In this document: in pieces, positions 46,706-55,933 of the stretch
Layout of the letters: each line of letters opens with the position of its first letter
How positions within the stretch are numbered: the first letter of the stretch is position 1
Source of the DNA: Deltaproteobacteria bacterium
GTDB taxonomy: Bacteria; Myxococcota_A; UBA796; CAJQPC01
Direction of reading: 5' to 3'
DNA: 64,000 nt
NCBI GenBank assembly: GCA_016717595.1
Contig: JADKFE010000016.1
Span: 43,555-107,554 of the forward strand
Position numbers and translations under genes: made by a program
Notes under the pieces: generated by a model
Database searches by the model: none
The model's input: the letters and a program-made list of their open reading frames with translations, nothing else
What the model was told of the DNA's origin: nothing

Positions 46706-48346
46706 TTGCTCCTCATCGCCCTCATCGCTCCCCTCGCCTTCGCCGAGGACTGGCCTCCAAACGCCACCATCAACGAGGCCGCGAGCCTTCAGGTCACTCC
46801 AGCGGGCTTAGACGCCGTCTCGGCCCTCGTGCCGACGCTCCTCCCCGAGATGATCGAGATCGGTGACGTGAGCGAGTCTGGCGGCACCTGGTGCTTCAAC
46901 TACGAGTTCAGCCTGTCGAACGCGTGGGTGAGCATCGAGGTGGACGACGTGACGATCACCCCCGGCGCCGGGGTGCTCACCCTAGACGCCGACCTGCTGA
47001 TCGCCTTGAACGATGAGTACGACCCCTTCGAGATCTACCTTGAGGTCGCCTGCATCGGCGATGACTGCCCGGCCTACGTCGAGCCCTTCCCGGTGAACGT
47101 CTCCACGACCATCGGCCTCGAGGTCATCACCGGCGACACCGGCACCCCCGTGCTCGACGCGACCATGGGCGAGATCGCCGTCACCTACAGCGACATCTCC
47201 AAGGCCATCCAGGGCCAGTGTACGCTCACGGACATCATCGAGTTCTTCCGTGACTACCTGGGCTTAGACTTCTACGACTTCATCCTTGGGCTGGTCGAAG
47301 GCACGATCAAGGACACCATCGCCGACATGGGCCCTGAGCTTGAGACGGCCATCGAGGACGCCTTCTCAAGCGCGACGATCAACGAGCAGCTCGACCTCAA
47401 CGGCGTGGCGCTCAACGTCGCCTTGCAGCCCCAGGACGTGATCATCGAGCCTGAGGGTGTCGAGGTGCTGCTCTCGGGCTCGATGAGCGCCGAGCCCGCG
47501 GCCTGCGTGGCCGCTTGGGATCCGGGCGGCTCGCCACGGTCGGACACGCCGCGCCCGCCGATGAGCGCGCTTGTGCCCGGCACCCACATGGGCCTCCTGC
47601 TCTCCGATGACTTCGCCAACCAGGCGATGTACTCGCTCTGGCGCGGCGGTCTCTTGTGCTACGAGCTCTCCGGCGACGAGCCCCTGCCGATCAACACGAG
47701 CCTCTTGGGCCTGCTCGCGGGCGACGCCTTTGACGAGCTCTTCCCCGAGACCGGCGACATGATCATCGCGACGCGGCCCAAGGCCCCGCCGACGGTGGTG
47801 TACGACGGCGCCCACGATCTCGGCCTCGCCGTGAACGACCTCGGCCTACACTTCTACGCCGAGGTAGACGACCGCATGGCCCTGGCCTTGGCGATGGACC
47901 TCGACGTAGTCGCCGGGGCAGACCTGCTCTTTGACGGGATCACCGGGGAGCTCGCCGTCGAGGTGGCCCTGAGCAGCGACGACGTCATCGCGTCGGTCTC
48001 TCACAATGAGCTCGTCGTCGGCACCGATGACGCCATCGAGCAGAACTTCGCGGGGGTCTTTGACTCCCTGCTCGGCACCTTGCTCGGCAGCCTGCTCTCC
48101 GACCTCGCCTTCGCCCTGCCCTCGTTCTCTGGCGTCGGCCTCTCGGCGGTCAACGTCGATCCGGCGGGTGACGCGCGGGACTGGCTGGGGCTCTACGCCA
48201 CCCTGGGCACCGTGTCTTACGGCGGCGGTGAGGCCAGCGGCGACTGCGGCTCGGGCTGTGGTGGCGGCTGCGCCACGGGCGGCCCCGCGGGCGCCTTGCC
48301 CCCGATGGTGCTCCTCGCGCTGGCCGCCCTGCGCCGCCGTCGCTGA
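46706..48346 (+). CDS. Secreted MYXO-CTERM protein of unknown function
   Basis: 546 residues from TTG 46706 (GGAGGG upstream). A signal peptide (MLLIALIAPLAFAED) is followed by two long stretches of alternating strands with amphipathic helices (FFRDYLGLDFYDFILGLVEG, DDAIEQNFAGVFDSLLGTLL). The pattern recalls BPI/LBP-like lipid-binding tubes, but this is only an impression. The tail DCGSGCGGGCATGG, a hydrophobic helix (LPPMVLLALAAL) and RRRR is a MYXO-CTERM signal, so it is probably exported and anchored at the surface. Confidence 0.72.
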   Translation: MLLIALIAPLAFAEDWPPNATINEAASLQVTPAGLDAVSALVPTLLPEMIEIGDVSESGGTWCFNYEFSLSNAWVSIEVDDVTITPGAGVLTLDADLLIALNDEYDPFEIYLEVACIGDDCPAYVEPFPVNVSTTIGLEVITGDTGTPVLDATMGEIAVTYSDISKAIQGQCTLTDIIEFFRDYLGLDFYDFILGLVEGTIKDTIADMGPELETAIEDAFSSATINEQLDLNGVALNVALQPQDVIIEPEGVEVLLSGSMSAEPAACVAAWDPGGSPRSDTPRPPMSALVPGTHMGLLLSDDFANQAMYSLWRGGLLCYELSGDEPLPINTSLLGLLAGDAFDELFPETGDMIIATRPKAPPTVVYDGAHDLGLAVNDLGLHFYAEVDDRMALALAMDLDVVAGADLLFDGITGELAVEVALSSDDVIASVSHNELVVGTDDAIEQNFAGVFDSLLGTLLGSLLSDLAFALPSFSGVGLSAVNVDPAGDARDWLGLYATLGTVSYGGGEASGDCGSGCGGGCATGGPAGALPPMVLLALAALRRRR

Positions 48347-48364
48347 GTAATCCGCGCTGGCCCG

Positions 48365-48934
48365 TCAGCGCGGGAAACGCGCCGTCGGCAGCACCGCCTC
48401 CAGCTCTACGAGCCCTTCGTAGAGCTGGCCCGGCGGGATGACCGCCTCAAGATGCCACACCTCCGCCTCTCCCACACGCCGCCACGAGAGCACCCGAGGT
48501 CGCTGGGGGTCGTCAGGGGTGCAGGTGCCGACCCGCAGGGTGTCGGCGACGAGCAGCTCATCGTAAGGCCCGGCGTCCTGAAAGGTCCAGCGGCAGCCGG
48601 GCAAGACACGCGGCGCGTCGTCTTGGCCGGGGACTCGCGCCACCCGCACCCGCATCCCGGTGTTGGGAGAGGTGAGGGTGAACACGACGACCTCCCCTTC
48701 GCGGCCGACGAGGGTGCTCCAGCCTGAGGGCACGCCGAGGGAGAACGCGCCGTCGGTGGTCAAGAAGCGCCCGTCCACGACGCCGCCCGCGAGCACGACG
48801 GCGGGCGCGGCGGGCGGAATCACCGGGGGAGGAGGCGGCGGCGCGTCTCGTCGCGCCCAAGCGCAGCCCACAAGGAGGCGAGCGCCCAGGCCCTCACGCG
48901 CGGCCCTTCCTGCTCCGCGCGAGGGCCTCCTCAT
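48365..48934 (-). CDS. Putative lipoprotein of unknown function
   Basis: 189 residues from ATG 48934. The N-terminus is basic with a weak lipobox (RLLVGC), then a proline run and one beta-rich domain (FSLGVPSGWSTLVGREGEVV, NTGMRVRVARVPGQDDAPRV). Its ATG overlaps the TGA of the enoyl-CoA hydratase gene by 4 bp (ATGA), indicating coupling. The signal peptide is poor in hydrophobic residues, so export is uncertain. No family is recognised. Confidence 0.55.
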   Translation of the reverse strand: MRRPSRGAGRAAREGLGARLLVGCAWARRDAPPPPPPVIPPAAPAVVLAGGVVDGRFLTTDGAFSLGVPSGWSTLVGREGEVVVFTLTSPNTGMRVRVARVPGQDDAPRVLPGCRWTFQDAGPYDELLVADTLRVGTCTPDDPQRPRVLSWRRVGEAEVWHLEAVIPPGQLYEGLVELEAVLPTARFPR

Positions 48935-49728
48935 CGCCGGGCCCCCCACAAGGCCACGAACGCCTCGCCCTCAACCGCGGCGGCGGAGCTGGGATCCAGG
49001 CGATCCGCCGCGTGAACGAGGCCCTTGAGCGCCCGCACCGAGGCCGCGGGGTGAACCAGCGCCTCCCCCAGCGCGGCCCGGGCGAGGGCCTCGGCGCCCC
49101 CGACAGGCGCGACGCCGTCCACGAGGCCCAGGGCGAGGGCCTCTTCAGCGGCGACGAGACGCGCCGTGGTGAGCAGCCGCAGGGCAGCGCCCCGACCGAC
49201 GAGCCGGGTGAGCCGACCGCCGCCGCCCCAGCCGGGGCTGATGCCGAGCTTGGCGTGAACAAAACGGATCGTGGCGTCTTGGGCGATAAACCGCCAGTCT
49301 GCGCAGGTGCAGAGCTCGGCCCCGCCGCCGACCGCCGGCCCGTCAAGGGCGACGGCGCTCACCAGGGGCAAGGCGGCGACACGCTCGGTGAGATCACGCA
49401 TAAACAGGCTCATGCGGTGCGCGAAGTCGGGGGCGTCCACCTGGGCGCGCACGACCTTGAGATCGGCGCCTGCGCAGAAGGTCTTGCCGCCCGCCGCGCG
49501 GATCAGCAGGGCCCGGCGCTCGCCCCCCTCGGCCAAGGCGTCGACGGCCTCGTCCAGGGCGGCGATCATCGGCCCGGAGAGCGCGTTTGAGGCCGAACGA
49601 TGGTCGAGGGTGATGACCGCGAGGCCCCCGTCTTCATCGTGAAGGAACACCCGACCCTCACCGCCCAAGGCGTTGAAGTCGGCGCGAAGGGCGCGGCGCT
49701 CAGCCACGGTGAGGAGCGCGGAGGTCAT
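48931..49728 (-). CDS. Enoyl-CoA hydratase/isomerase family protein
   Basis: 265 residues of the crotonase fold: VITLDHRSASNALSGPMIAA, the first oxyanion segment RAAGGKTFCAGADLKVV, the second ALDGPAVGGGAELCTCADWR, and IRFVHAKLGISPGWGGGGRL. The glutamate of the second position of canonical hydratases is not clearly present where expected, so the reaction (hydration, isomerisation, decarboxylation) is open. ATG 49728 has AGGAG about 7 bp upstream; the much longer open frame is not conserved. Confidence 0.88.
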   Translation of the reverse strand: MTSALLTVAERRALRADFNALGGEGRVFLHDEDGGLAVITLDHRSASNALSGPMIAALDEAVDALAEGGERRALLIRAAGGKTFCAGADLKVVRAQVDAPDFAHRMSLFMRDLTERVAALPLVSAVALDGPAVGGGAELCTCADWRFIAQDATIRFVHAKLGISPGWGGGGRLTRLVGRGAALRLLTTARLVAAEEALALGLVDGVAPVGGAEALARAALGEALVHPAASVRALKGLVHAADRLDPSSAAAVEGEAFVALWGARR

Positions 49729-49813
49729 CGCCTCTCCTAACCCGGCGCCGCGTGTGTGGAGCCCTGGCCGCTGGGCGCTTGGCGCCATAGGAGAGTCGGT
49801 CAAGGAGGCTCTC

Positions 49814-50296
49814 ATGCGCGTCTGCTCCCTTCTCGTCCTGATCCCCCTCGCCGCTGGCTGCGCGGACCCCATCGTCGTAGACGGCGCTGTCGATGGCTTC
49901 GACATCGGCGAGGCGGGCACGGTCTTTTTTGGCGGCCCGTTCATCGTCGTGACCGATGAGGTGCTGGAGTGCCGTGAGATGGCCTGGGTGCAGCGCACCT
50001 ATGACGTGTCCGCCGCGCCGACCGACTTCGACTTCGTGGGGGTGCAGTTCACCTACGACGAGGACGACGTCTCCACGGGCAACTACTCCGTCGCCGGAGA
50101 GGCCGCGGTGTACGCGAAGGCCCTCGTCGTCTCGGGCGGCGTGTACACCGAGTACCGCTCCAACGGCGGCGAGCTCGTGGTCACCGGCCTTGAGTCCAAC
50201 ACCCTCGCGACGGGCAGCTTCAGCGTCACCTTTGACGAGGGCTCGTTCTCCGCGGATCTGTTTGAGGCCGAGTGGTGCGTGAACATGGAGCGCTGA
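49814..50296 (+). CDS. Small lipoprotein of unknown function
   Basis: 160 residues. AGGAGG lies 5 bp before ATG 49814. The signal peptide has lipobox IPLAAGC. The mature domain is strand-rich and acidic (FDFVGVQFTYDEDDVSTGNY, GSFSVTFDEGSFSADLFEAE), ending near a cysteine that could pair with one at about residue 55. No family is recognised. Its 3' end overlaps the next lipoprotein gene by 25 bp. Confidence 0.65.
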   Translation: MRVCSLLVLIPLAAGCADPIVVDGAVDGFDIGEAGTVFFGGPFIVVTDEVLECREMAWVQRTYDVSAAPTDFDFVGVQFTYDEDDVSTGNYSVAGEAAVYAKALVVSGGVYTEYRSNGGELVVTGLESNTLATGSFSVTFDEGSFSADLFEAEWCVNMER

Positions 50297-50958
50297 GCGC
50301 GCTGGCCGTCGCCGGGCTCATCGGCTGCGGTGAGCCTGTCCCCCACGCCCCCGCCGCGCCCGCTGCGCAACGATGTCGCCTCGATCAGCCCGGCGCCGTA
50401 GAGATCTGGCGCTGTGAGGACGGCCTCACGCTGCGTTACGAGCGCGCCACGGCGACGCTGAGCGGCGACGGGGTCTTTGTTCAGGGCCGCCACGCCTGGC
50501 CCCGCCTCGGCCCGACCTTGACGATGTGCCTTGGGGATCCGCTGGCCGAGCCCGTCGCCGGAGATCCCCTCGCCTTCCGAAAGCTCCTCTGGGCCGCCGC
50601 GCCGCGCTGGCGGCCTGGAGCTGACGGGCCACGCTGCGGCCTCTCGGGTGCGCTGGAGCTGCCCCTGGAGGCTGAAGATCCCGACCCAAGCGCGCTCACC
50701 GCCGGGGGCCTCGCCTGGGGGAAGGGCGGGCGGGAGGCGGCGGAGTCCAAGCTCACCGAGTCCGTTCGCCGACAGGCCAGCCAGATCTGGCCCCAAGCCG
50801 ACGACGCCGCGCGGGTGCTCCTGCTGCGCCGCCTCTCCACCGACCCCCACCCCGAGGCCCAGGCGGCGCTCTTGGCCCTACGCGCCCAAGATCACGTCTG
50901 GGCGGCAGAGCTCGACCGCGCCATCGAGGCCCAGGCCCAGCTCAGCCGCCCGAGATGA
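50272..50958 (+). CDS. Lipoprotein of unknown function
   Basis: 228 residues from GTG 50272 or 50275, overlapping the previous gene. The signal peptide has lipobox AGLIGC. A beta-rich middle (LTLRYERATATLSGDGVFVQ) is followed by a helical C-terminus with HEAT/TPR-like character (DDAARVLLLRRLSTDPHPEA). No family is recognised. The 3' end overlaps proC (convergent) by 17 bp. Confidence 0.6.
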   Translation: MVREHGALSALAVAGLIGCGEPVPHAPAAPAAQRCRLDQPGAVEIWRCEDGLTLRYERATATLSGDGVFVQGRHAWPRLGPTLTMCLGDPLAEPVAGDPLAFRKLLWAAAPRWRPGADGPRCGLSGALELPLEAEDPDPSALTAGGLAWGKGGREAAESKLTESVRRQASQIWPQADDAARVLLLRRLSTDPHPEAQAALLALRAQDHVWAAELDRAIEAQAQLSRPR

Positions 50959-51781
50959 GCTTGTGCTCTAAATCCCGCCCCAGCTCTTGTGTGCGCTGAA
51001 ACGCGGCGTCTACGGACTCGGTGACCACGGCGTGAAAACGCCCGTTCTTGAGGGCTTGCAGCGCCCGGGACGTGGTGCCGCCGGGAGAGGTCACGTCGTC
51101 GATGAGCTGGGCGACGTGCAGATCGTTCGACTGGCGGATCATCTCGGCGGTGCCCAACAAGGTGGCGAGCACGCTCTCCCGGGCGAGCTCCCGGGGCTGG
51201 CCGAGATACGTCGCGGCCTCCATCATCGCCTTCACGAACTCGGCGACGATGGCCGGGCCCGTGCCGCTCACCGCCGTGGCGCGGTCGATGTCGATCTCGT
51301 GCTCCACATGAACCTGGCTGCCCATGCCCGAGAGCACGGCGCGCACGCGGTCGGCGTCTAGGCCCTCAGCGCCGGTCCACACCGAGATGCCGCGCTGAAT
51401 GCGGCAGGGCAGGTTGGGCATGGCGCGGGCGACGCGGGCGTGGTCGAGGCCTTGGCGGATGGCCTTCATCGACGCCCCGGCCACGATCGAGAGCACCTGC
51501 ACCTCGGGCCGAAGGTGCCCACGCAGCTCGGCCATGACCTGGGCGAGGTTCTGAGGCTTCACGGCGAGCACGAGCAGGTCGGCCTGGGCGGCGACTTCAG
51601 CGTTCTCGGCGACCACACGGATGTGGTGCTCGGCCTGCAACGAGACGCGGCGGCTGGGCTTGGGATCTGAGGCGAAGACCCGATCCGGGGTGATCACCCC
51701 TTGGGAGAGCACGCCGGAGATCATGCTCTCGGCCATGACCCCGGCGCCGACGAAGCCGAGGGTCCACTGTTGAGAAGGCAC
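50942..51781 (-). CDS. proC: Pyrroline-5-carboxylate reductase
   Basis: 279 residues of normal length. The N-terminal NAD(P) motif is LGFVGAGVMAESMISGVL; the conserved segments VLAVKPQNLAQVM, ARAMPNLPCRI, AVSGTGPAIVAEFVKAM and the C-terminal VTSPGGTTSRALQAL are all present. It performs the last step of proline synthesis. The start is GTG 51781, 3 bp after the stop of the FAD-oxidoreductase gene, so the two are co-transcribed. Confidence 0.95.
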   Translation of the reverse strand: MPSQQWTLGFVGAGVMAESMISGVLSQGVITPDRVFASDPKPSRRVSLQAEHHIRVVAENAEVAAQADLLVLAVKPQNLAQVMAELRGHLRPEVQVLSIVAGASMKAIRQGLDHARVARAMPNLPCRIQRGISVWTGAEGLDADRVRAVLSGMGSQVHVEHEIDIDRATAVSGTGPAIVAEFVKAMMEAATYLGQPRELARESVLATLLGTAEMIRQSNDLHVAQLIDDVTSPGGTTSRALQALKNGRFHAVVTESVDAAFQRTQELGRDLEHKLISGG

Positions 51782-51784
51782 TGT

Positions 51785-53098
51785 CTATCGCTCCACGAAG
51801 CGGGTGAGCGACACGTCTTGGTCGTTGAGGGTGACCGGCGGGTCGAGGAGCGTCCGGGAGAGCTCACGCAGCTCAGCGGGGCGCTTTTGTAGGGCCGCCA
51901 TGTATTGAAGCTCTTGGCCAGCGTCCACAAAGCGGTGGGTGGCCAGACGCCCGACGAGGTGAACGCCCATCGCCGAGAGCGCCAGGGCCAAGGCGAGGTG
52001 GTTGGGGTGCCAAGGGCCGATCCACTCGGGATCGTAGTGGGCGAGGCGCCGCACACGCGCCGTTGACGGGTCAAGCTCGGGCAGCCCCAAGGACCGCACG
52101 GCGTCGGCGACGAGGGCGGCGAGGGGGGCGTCGGAGAGCGCGGCGCGGGGGTCGTCGGCGGAGAACGAGAGGTCTGCCACGACCACCCCAGCGAGCTCTA
52201 CATCGTCAAAGAGCAGCTCGGGGCGGCTCAAACGGAAGAACGGCGCCGGGTCGGCGATGTGCAGCTCGGCGGGGAGCTCGTCCCCGGCGCCGACACGACG
52301 CATGGCCACAGAGACGCGGTGGCGCCCCCGCAGACGCTGAAGCTGCCAGCGTGGGCCCGTGGGCAGCGCGTCCCCCAAGAGGCCGCCGAGGGACTCCAGC
52401 GGCCCGGCGTACCACAGCTCTCCGTTGAGCTCGACCCGGCCTTCAGCGGTGCGTAAGGCGTCCACTTTGCCGCCGCGAACCTCGATCGCCTCCAGGCGCA
52501 CCCCTTGGTGAACCGTGGGGATCTTGCGCCGCAGCGCCGCGAGCCCCTCCGCCGGGGTGTGCCCTAGGCCCACCCAGGACGACGGCGCGGGCACGCCGTG
52601 GTGAACCCGGGCCACGGAGACGTTGAGCTGCTCAGGATCGCCATACCGCTGGCGAATGTAGGCGTTGTAGACCTGATCGTAGAGCACCTGACCGAAGAGG
52701 TGATCCCCCCAATGGGCCACCGTGCGCCGCTCTTGGCCGCCGCCCATGAGGTCGTGCATGCGCGCCCGGGCCCGCACCCGGGCCATCTCGACCACGGCGG
52801 GGACCAGCGCGTCTTTGGGCAAGAGCGAGGCGAGCTGCCGGCGGCGCATCGGCAGGGCCACGGTGACGCCGTTGCAGCGCAGGGCCATGGTGAGCCGCTC
52901 GGCGGGGATGGCCGGGGCCTCGCCGTACACCGCGGCGATGTCTGGCGCCCCGGCGGGGTCGGCCACGCCGCGGTCCTCGGGCAGCTCGGGGTGGGTGAGT
53001 CCACCGAGGGTCTCGGTGGGGTCGAAGAGCGTCGCGTCTTGCGCCGCCGCCGCCGCGCGCAGCCCCGCAGGACCGCCGCCGATGATGATCCGGCTCAT
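51785..53098 (-). CDS. FAD-dependent oxidoreductase (amine oxidase/UDP-galactopyranose mutase-like)
   Basis: 437 residues. The N-terminal dinucleotide motif is IIIGGGPAGLRAAAAA, with the usual acidic end of the second strand in DATLFDPTETLGG. The middle and C-terminal layout (WGDHLFGQVLYDQVYNAYIR, RVRRLAHYDPEWIGPWHPNH, GVHLVGRLATHRFVDAGQEL) resembles protoporphyrinogen-oxidase-like and UDP-galactopyranose-mutase-like flavoproteins. The substrate is unknown. It is first in a two-gene unit with proC; AAGGAAGG precedes its ATG. Confidence 0.75.
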   Translation of the reverse strand: MSRIIIGGGPAGLRAAAAAQDATLFDPTETLGGLTHPELPEDRGVADPAGAPDIAAVYGEAPAIPAERLTMALRCNGVTVALPMRRRQLASLLPKDALVPAVVEMARVRARARMHDLMGGGQERRTVAHWGDHLFGQVLYDQVYNAYIRQRYGDPEQLNVSVARVHHGVPAPSSWVGLGHTPAEGLAALRRKIPTVHQGVRLEAIEVRGGKVDALRTAEGRVELNGELWYAGPLESLGGLLGDALPTGPRWQLQRLRGRHRVSVAMRRVGAGDELPAELHIADPAPFFRLSRPELLFDDVELAGVVVADLSFSADDPRAALSDAPLAALVADAVRSLGLPELDPSTARVRRLAHYDPEWIGPWHPNHLALALALSAMGVHLVGRLATHRFVDAGQELQYMAALQKRPAELRELSRTLLDPPVTLNDQDVSLTRFVER

Positions 53099-53240
53099 CT
53101 GACCTTCCTTCTCACGATGCTCGGGACTAGCCCCGACGCGGGGCCCCGTTGCGCGCCAAGGCGAGCGCAGAGGCGCAGGACTTGGGGCCGCTTAGGCTAA
53201 GATTCTCCTGTCTCAAGGCACAACGCAATGAAGGAGTCGT

Positions 53241-53678
53241 ATGGAGTACCGCAACCCCAAGCCAACCGTAGACGTCATCTTAGAGACGAGCGCCGGGGTG
53301 CTGTTGATCCGGCGGCGCAACGAGCCTCAAGGATGGGCGCTGCCCGGCGGCTTCGTGGACGAAGGTGAGCCCGTCGAGCGCGCCGCCGTGCGGGAGGTGC
53401 TTGAGGAGACCGGCCTTCACGCCACCTTGGATGAGCTGCTCTACGTCTACTCCGACCCCCGCAGGGATCCGCGCCAGCACACGCTCTCCGTGGTGTTCAC
53501 CGGCCACGCCGAGGGCGATCCCCAAGGCGGCGACGACGCCTCCGACGCCGCGTACTTCCCGCTGGACAAGCTGCCGTCGCCCATCGTCTTTGACCACGCG
53601 CAGATCTTGGCCGACTACCGCGTGTTTAAGGCGACCGGCGCGCGGCCTTCACCCCGACGCGCCCTCGTCGAGGGTTAG
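53241..53678 (+). CDS. NUDIX hydrolase
   Basis: 145 residues. The Nudix box is complete (GFVDEGEPVERAAVREVLEE, followed by TGL) and sits at about 38-60. The size and the KPTVDVILETSAGVLLIRRR start fit the ADP-ribose pyrophosphatase or NADH-pyrophosphatase-like group, which cleave nucleoside diphosphates linked to another moiety. AAGGAG lies 4 bp before the ATG. Its 3' end overlaps rsmD (convergent) by 30 bp. Confidence 0.9.
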   Translation: MEYRNPKPTVDVILETSAGVLLIRRRNEPQGWALPGGFVDEGEPVERAAVREVLEETGLHATLDELLYVYSDPRRDPRQHTLSVVFTGHAEGDPQGGDDASDAAYFPLDKLPSPIVFDHAQILADYRVFKATGARPSPRRALVEG

Positions 53679-54200
53679 GGGCGCCGGGCGGTACAGCCGC
53701 ACGCTGGTGTCGCCGTAGTCCCGGTGGCGATCCTCCACGAGCCCCGGCGGGGCGTTGACCACCCGGCGGCGCTCGTGCTCCAAGATCACCCAGCCCGTCG
53801 CCAGGGGCGCGACGGCCGCCAAGGTGGGCTCTGGGTCCATGGCGTAGGGGGGATCGAGGAAGATCAGCTCAAACTGCCCGGCGCGGGGGATCACGCCCGG
53901 GCATTGGCCCAGACGCAGCTCGACCTCTTCGCTGAGCCCGAAGGCGTCTACGCTCTTCTTGAGCTCGGCGAGGTTGGCCCGGCTGGACTCGATGATCAGC
54001 GCCTGGGCCGCGCCGCGAGAGAGCGCCTCAAAGCTCAGAAGCCCGCTGCCGCCAAAAGCGTCGAGCACCCGCTGCCCGCGCAGGTCTTGGCCGATCATGC
54101 TGAACAGCGCCTCTCGCACCCGCGAAGGGGTAGGCCGCACGCCGTCCAGAACCTTGCCGACCAAAGGCCGACCCCGCAACGAGCCACCGGTGATGCGCAT
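53649..54200 (-). CDS. rsmD: 16S rRNA (guanine-N2)-methyltransferase RsmD
   Basis: 183 residues: MRITGGSLRGRPL at the N-terminus, the RPTPSRVREALFSMI motif, SAM motif VLDAFGGSGLLSFEALSRGA and the catalytic FLDPPY. RsmD methylates G966 of 16S rRNA. ATG 54200 overlaps the TGA of the FAN1-like nuclease gene (TGATG), so translation is coupled. RsmD genes are often next to coaD, which is not seen here. Confidence 0.95.
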   Translation of the reverse strand: MRITGGSLRGRPLVGKVLDGVRPTPSRVREALFSMIGQDLRGQRVLDAFGGSGLLSFEALSRGAAQALIIESSRANLAELKKSVDAFGLSEEVELRLGQCPGVIPRAGQFELIFLDPPYAMDPEPTLAAVAPLATGWVILEHERRRVVNAPPGLVEDRHRDYGDTSVRLYRPAPLTLDEGASG

Positions 54201-55918
54201 CACGCCTCCTTCACTCTCCAGACCTCACAAGGTACCCCGGCGCGCACGAGCAGGTCATGCCAGGCGTGCTGCTCATCCCGCAGGGTGTCTCCGGGGCCCT
54301 TCACCTCGGCGAGCAGGAGCCCCGGGGGCACCGTCGCGGGGATCGCCTGGGGAAGCTCGATGGCCTCGCCGGGGGCGATCACCAGATCGGGCAGGCCCCT
54401 CGCCGCGGACCAACCCTCCCGGGCCAAGCGCCCCAAGATCAGCGCGAGGCCCGGCCCGCCGACGCCCAGGGCGATGCCTTGGAGCGTCTCGACGTCGGCC
54501 AGCTCCCACGACACCCCGGCGAGGCGCTCCCCTGCCCTCGCGGCCCAGACCTCAGCGATCAAGCCCGGCCCGGCGCCCTCGTGAAGCTGCTTGAGGCGCG
54601 CGCCGAGGGCCTCGGCCCGGCGCTCGGCGAAGGCGGGTGTGCCCAGATCCAGAGGGCCGTCGAGGGTGGGCACGGGCAAGGCGCCATGAACCGGCAAGAA
54701 GTACAGCTCGGCGAAGAGCAGGCCGAAGAGGGTGGTCCAGACGAGGTTCTCGCCGTGGAGCCCCAGCCGGGGGCGCAGGGCGCTGGTGACGGCGGCCTCC
54801 ACGGGCAGGGCCGCGTCGAGCCACAGGGGCCGCGGGCCCTCCACCGGCGCGCGCTTGAGCCAGAGGGTACGCTCGGGGGCGGCCTGTTTCGGCGGCGTCG
54901 AGCGCCAGTGGCCTCCGGCGCGGCGGGCGAGGCGGCGGCCCGTGCGCTCTAAGGTGAGGCGGCTGGCGGCGTCAGCGCGCTCCCAGACCTCGGCGCAGCG
55001 GGCCGCCCCTAAGCCCGGCTGCCCCGTGGCCTCCAAGGCCAAGGCCAGACGCGCGGCGACGGGCCCGGGCTCGGCGAACCCAAGGCCCAAGACCGCCTCG
55101 TACAGCGCCACGGCCCGGGCGGGCTCACCGACACGCTCCAAGCTGCGCGCCTCCTCCAACACCAGGCGGGTGAGCAGGCGGCGGCGGTCCAAGGCGCGGT
55201 GCTGGGCCGGGCGAGGTGGGCAGGCCCGGAGCGCGTCGAGCAGGGCCTCGGGCGCTTGTTCACCGGCGACCATCTTCGCGGCCTCCTCAAACCGCAGCAG
55301 CTCATGGCGGTTCAGAAACGGCGGCTCCGCGGGGGTGATCGGGTACTGGGCCCAGCGGGCGTGGCCCAGGCGCTCCAGCAGAAACGCCGAGCGGTCGCGC
55401 CAGCGGTTGCGGAACCAGAGCAGCTCCAGGCGGCGCAGCAGGCCCTTACACGCCACCCGCACCACGCTCACCCGAAGCCAGCCGCGGCGAGCGGCGAGGC
55501 GCTCCACGAGCAGCTCTCGGCGGCCGCCGACGGGCAGGCCTTGGGCGCGGCACACCACCTTGAGCTCCTCGACGGTGAACGCCTCGGCGGCCTGGCGTGG
55601 GCTCACCGTGCGCTGGGCGAGATCGAGCTCTACGAGGGCGTCTACGGCGGCCTCTACCTCAGGCACATCGGCATAGACCAGGTGGTCTAGTCGAAACACG
55701 TCGCCCTGGCGCCCGGCCATACGCGCCCACAGCCGCCCCTCAGGGCCCGAGAGCGCGGCGAGGCGCGCGGCCATCACCCGCTCCCCGGCGCTGAGCAGGC
55801 CCCCGGCCACGACCAGCGCACCTTCAGCCACCCGGCGCACGTCGCCGAGGCTCCAGTCCCCGGGGTGAACCGGCGCCTCGTGCCGGGTGATGGCCTCGCC
55901 GGTCAAGACGACACGCAC
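54200..55918 (-). CDS. FAN1-like structure-specific nuclease with SAP and VRR-NUC domains
   Basis: 572 residues. An N-terminal helical region (ALSGPEGRLWARMAGRQGDV, LDHLVYADVPEVEAAVDALV) resembles the FAN1 N-domain. A SAP-type DNA-binding segment (AFTVEELKVVCRAQGLPVGG, about 112-145) follows, then TPR-like helices and a C-terminal VRR-NUC nuclease with the GLPDLVIAP and LLLAEVKGPGDTLRDEQHAW motifs holding the PD...ExK residues. The preceding WTTLFGLLFAELYFLPVHGA also matches FAN1. FAN1 removes interstrand crosslinks from flap structures. GTG 55918 lacks an SD and lies only 15 bp from the divergent pyk start, so the true start may be downstream. Confidence 0.85.
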   Translation of the reverse strand: MRVVLTGEAITRHEAPVHPGDWSLGDVRRVAEGALVVAGGLLSAGERVMAARLAALSGPEGRLWARMAGRQGDVFRLDHLVYADVPEVEAAVDALVELDLAQRTVSPRQAAEAFTVEELKVVCRAQGLPVGGRRELLVERLAARRGWLRVSVVRVACKGLLRRLELLWFRNRWRDRSAFLLERLGHARWAQYPITPAEPPFLNRHELLRFEEAAKMVAGEQAPEALLDALRACPPRPAQHRALDRRRLLTRLVLEEARSLERVGEPARAVALYEAVLGLGFAEPGPVAARLALALEATGQPGLGAARCAEVWERADAASRLTLERTGRRLARRAGGHWRSTPPKQAAPERTLWLKRAPVEGPRPLWLDAALPVEAAVTSALRPRLGLHGENLVWTTLFGLLFAELYFLPVHGALPVPTLDGPLDLGTPAFAERRAEALGARLKQLHEGAGPGLIAEVWAARAGERLAGVSWELADVETLQGIALGVGGPGLALILGRLAREGWSAARGLPDLVIAPGEAIELPQAIPATVPPGLLLAEVKGPGDTLRDEQHAWHDLLVRAGVPCEVWRVKEA

Positions 55919-55933
55919 GGGAGTCTGATCACC